This document shows, one piece after another, positions 6,152 through 6,510 of a stretch of 6,510 nucleotides of DNA (within the stretch, counting starts at the first letter, position 1; each line of letters opens with the position of its first letter). Below the pieces are notes generated by a model that saw only the letters and a list, made by a program, of their open reading frames with translations, searched no databases and was not told the DNA's origin. A program made the position numbers and the translations under genes. The stretch is from CAZGTQ01 sp964528575 (GTDB lineage: Bacteria > Planctomycetota > UBA1135 > GCA-002686595): the NCBI GenBank assembly GCA_964528575.1, contig CAZGTQ010000340.1, forward strand, positions 1 to 6,510, written 5' to 3'.

Positions 6152-6159
6152 AACGGCCG
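6139..6159. terminator. Short inverted repeat between convergent genes
   Basis: CGGCC (6139-6143) and GGCCG (6155-6159) can pair around an 11-base loop in the 19-bp gap between the + strand membrane protein and the - strand gene. A shared terminator is expected here because the genes converge, but the stem is short and has no T-run on either strand, so support is weak. Confidence 0.2.
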
Positions 6160-6170
6160 CGCGGGCAGCG

Positions 6171-6509
6171 TCAGGCGCGCTCGTCGCGCTCGCGCACGAG
6201 CGTCTTCGGCGCCTTGCGCCGCCACGCGGTCTCGAGCAGCGCGCCGAGCGCTCCCTCTCCGATCTGCGCGAGCCGCACGCGCACGCCGGCGAGCTTCTTG
6301 CCCCAGTACTTCTCCTCGCACGCGTCGGGGTGAGCGCGCACCGCAGCGCGCGTCTCGTCCTCGGCGAGCATCACGTGCAGGTGCCCGTCGTCCGGCACCG
6401 TCGCGAAGATCTTCCCGCGCACGCGATACGACCAGATGCCGTGGTGGTCCTGCTCCGCCGCTTCGGGCAGCGCGAGCGCGAGGCGACGCGCAGTGACGAG
6501 GCCGACCAT
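6171..6509 (-). CDS. MmcQ/YjbR family protein
   Basis: 112 residues read on the - strand, starting at the CAT at 6507-6509 and ending at TCA 6171-6173. The sequence follows the MmcQ/YjbR (DUF419) pattern: an N-terminal helix ending in ARRLALALPEAAE (7-19), a strand pair SYRVRGKIFATV (27-38) then HLHVMLAEDE (43-52), a helix with AVRAHPDACEE, a GVRVRLAQI strand (75-83), and a final helix ALLETAWRRKAPKTLV (90-105). The family has a CyaY/double-wing-like fold and is often labelled DNA-binding, though its biochemical role is unsettled. The length is normal. The start lies one base from the window edge, so an upstream start or ribosome site cannot be judged. It converges with the + strand genes and so belongs to a separate transcription unit. 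Confidence 0.82.
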   Translation of the reverse strand: MVGLVTARRLALALPEAAEQDHHGIWSYRVRGKIFATVPDDGHLHVMLAEDETRAAVRAHPDACEEKYWGKKLAGVRVRLAQIGEGALGALLETAWRRKAPKTLVRERDERA

Positions 6510-6510
6510 G

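Noticed and set aside
4363..6333. Overlapping + strand open frame of 656 codons across the beta-helix and small membrane genes
   Set aside because: The product is mostly Arg, Ala and Gly repeats, an out-of-frame reading of two genes with a signal peptide and a membrane span in the proper frame. It also crosses into the convergent gene.

Overview
The window is high-GC bacterial DNA with strong G/C preference at third codon positions. No organism can be named from the sequence. The secreted beta-helix protein at 4502-5755, with its DFxxIQAAV opening typical of large planctomycete paralogue families, makes a Planctomycetota member my best guess. A deltaproteobacterial or other GC-rich environmental lineage is not excluded. 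There are no tRNA or rRNA genes, CRISPR arrays, insertion sequences or clear phage genes.

Layout on the + strand: (1) bases 1-121 are the last 39 codons of glgC (ADP-glucose pyrophosphorylase, glycogen synthesis), followed directly by a 7-bp hairpin. (2) Bases 137-1022 look like decayed coding sequence. The first piece (137-551) keeps the two ends of a small LolA/DUF2092-like protein but has lost its middle and changed frame. The second (548-1022) starts with an ATGA overlap, meets an in-frame TAG after 11 codons, and then shows coding character that moves through all three frames. Its last part is an intact 46-codon cysteine-rich ORF. (3) Bases 1028-4269 are the best-defined unit. A VTT/DedA-type (TVP38/TMEM64) membrane domain is fused through a lipoprotein-signal-like segment to a DUF547 domain. 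This gene overlaps by four bases (GTGA) a MerA-like FAD/NAD(P)H disulfide oxidoreductase. (4) Bases 4270-4501 are a 232-bp gap with inverted repeats. (5) Bases 4502-6151 hold a secreted beta-helix protein and, three bases later, a small single-span membrane protein of unknown function. (6) On the - strand, a convergent MmcQ/YjbR-family gene fills 6171-6509.

How the genes may work together: TVP38/TMEM64 proteins and MerA-like flavoproteins are repeatedly adjacent or fused in bacteria. The coupled pair here therefore probably acts as a membrane-associated redox module, with the DUF547 domain facing the periplasm. The substrate is unknown. The oxidoreductase keeps the redox-active CxxxxC and the Tyr that replaces the usual catalytic His in MerA. 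It lacks the N-terminal metal-binding domain and C-terminal Cys pair of true mercuric reductases, so a mercury role should not be assumed. I see no clearly new defence or mobile system. The most unusual items are the VTT-DUF547 fusion with an internal lipobox and the decayed stretch upstream of it.
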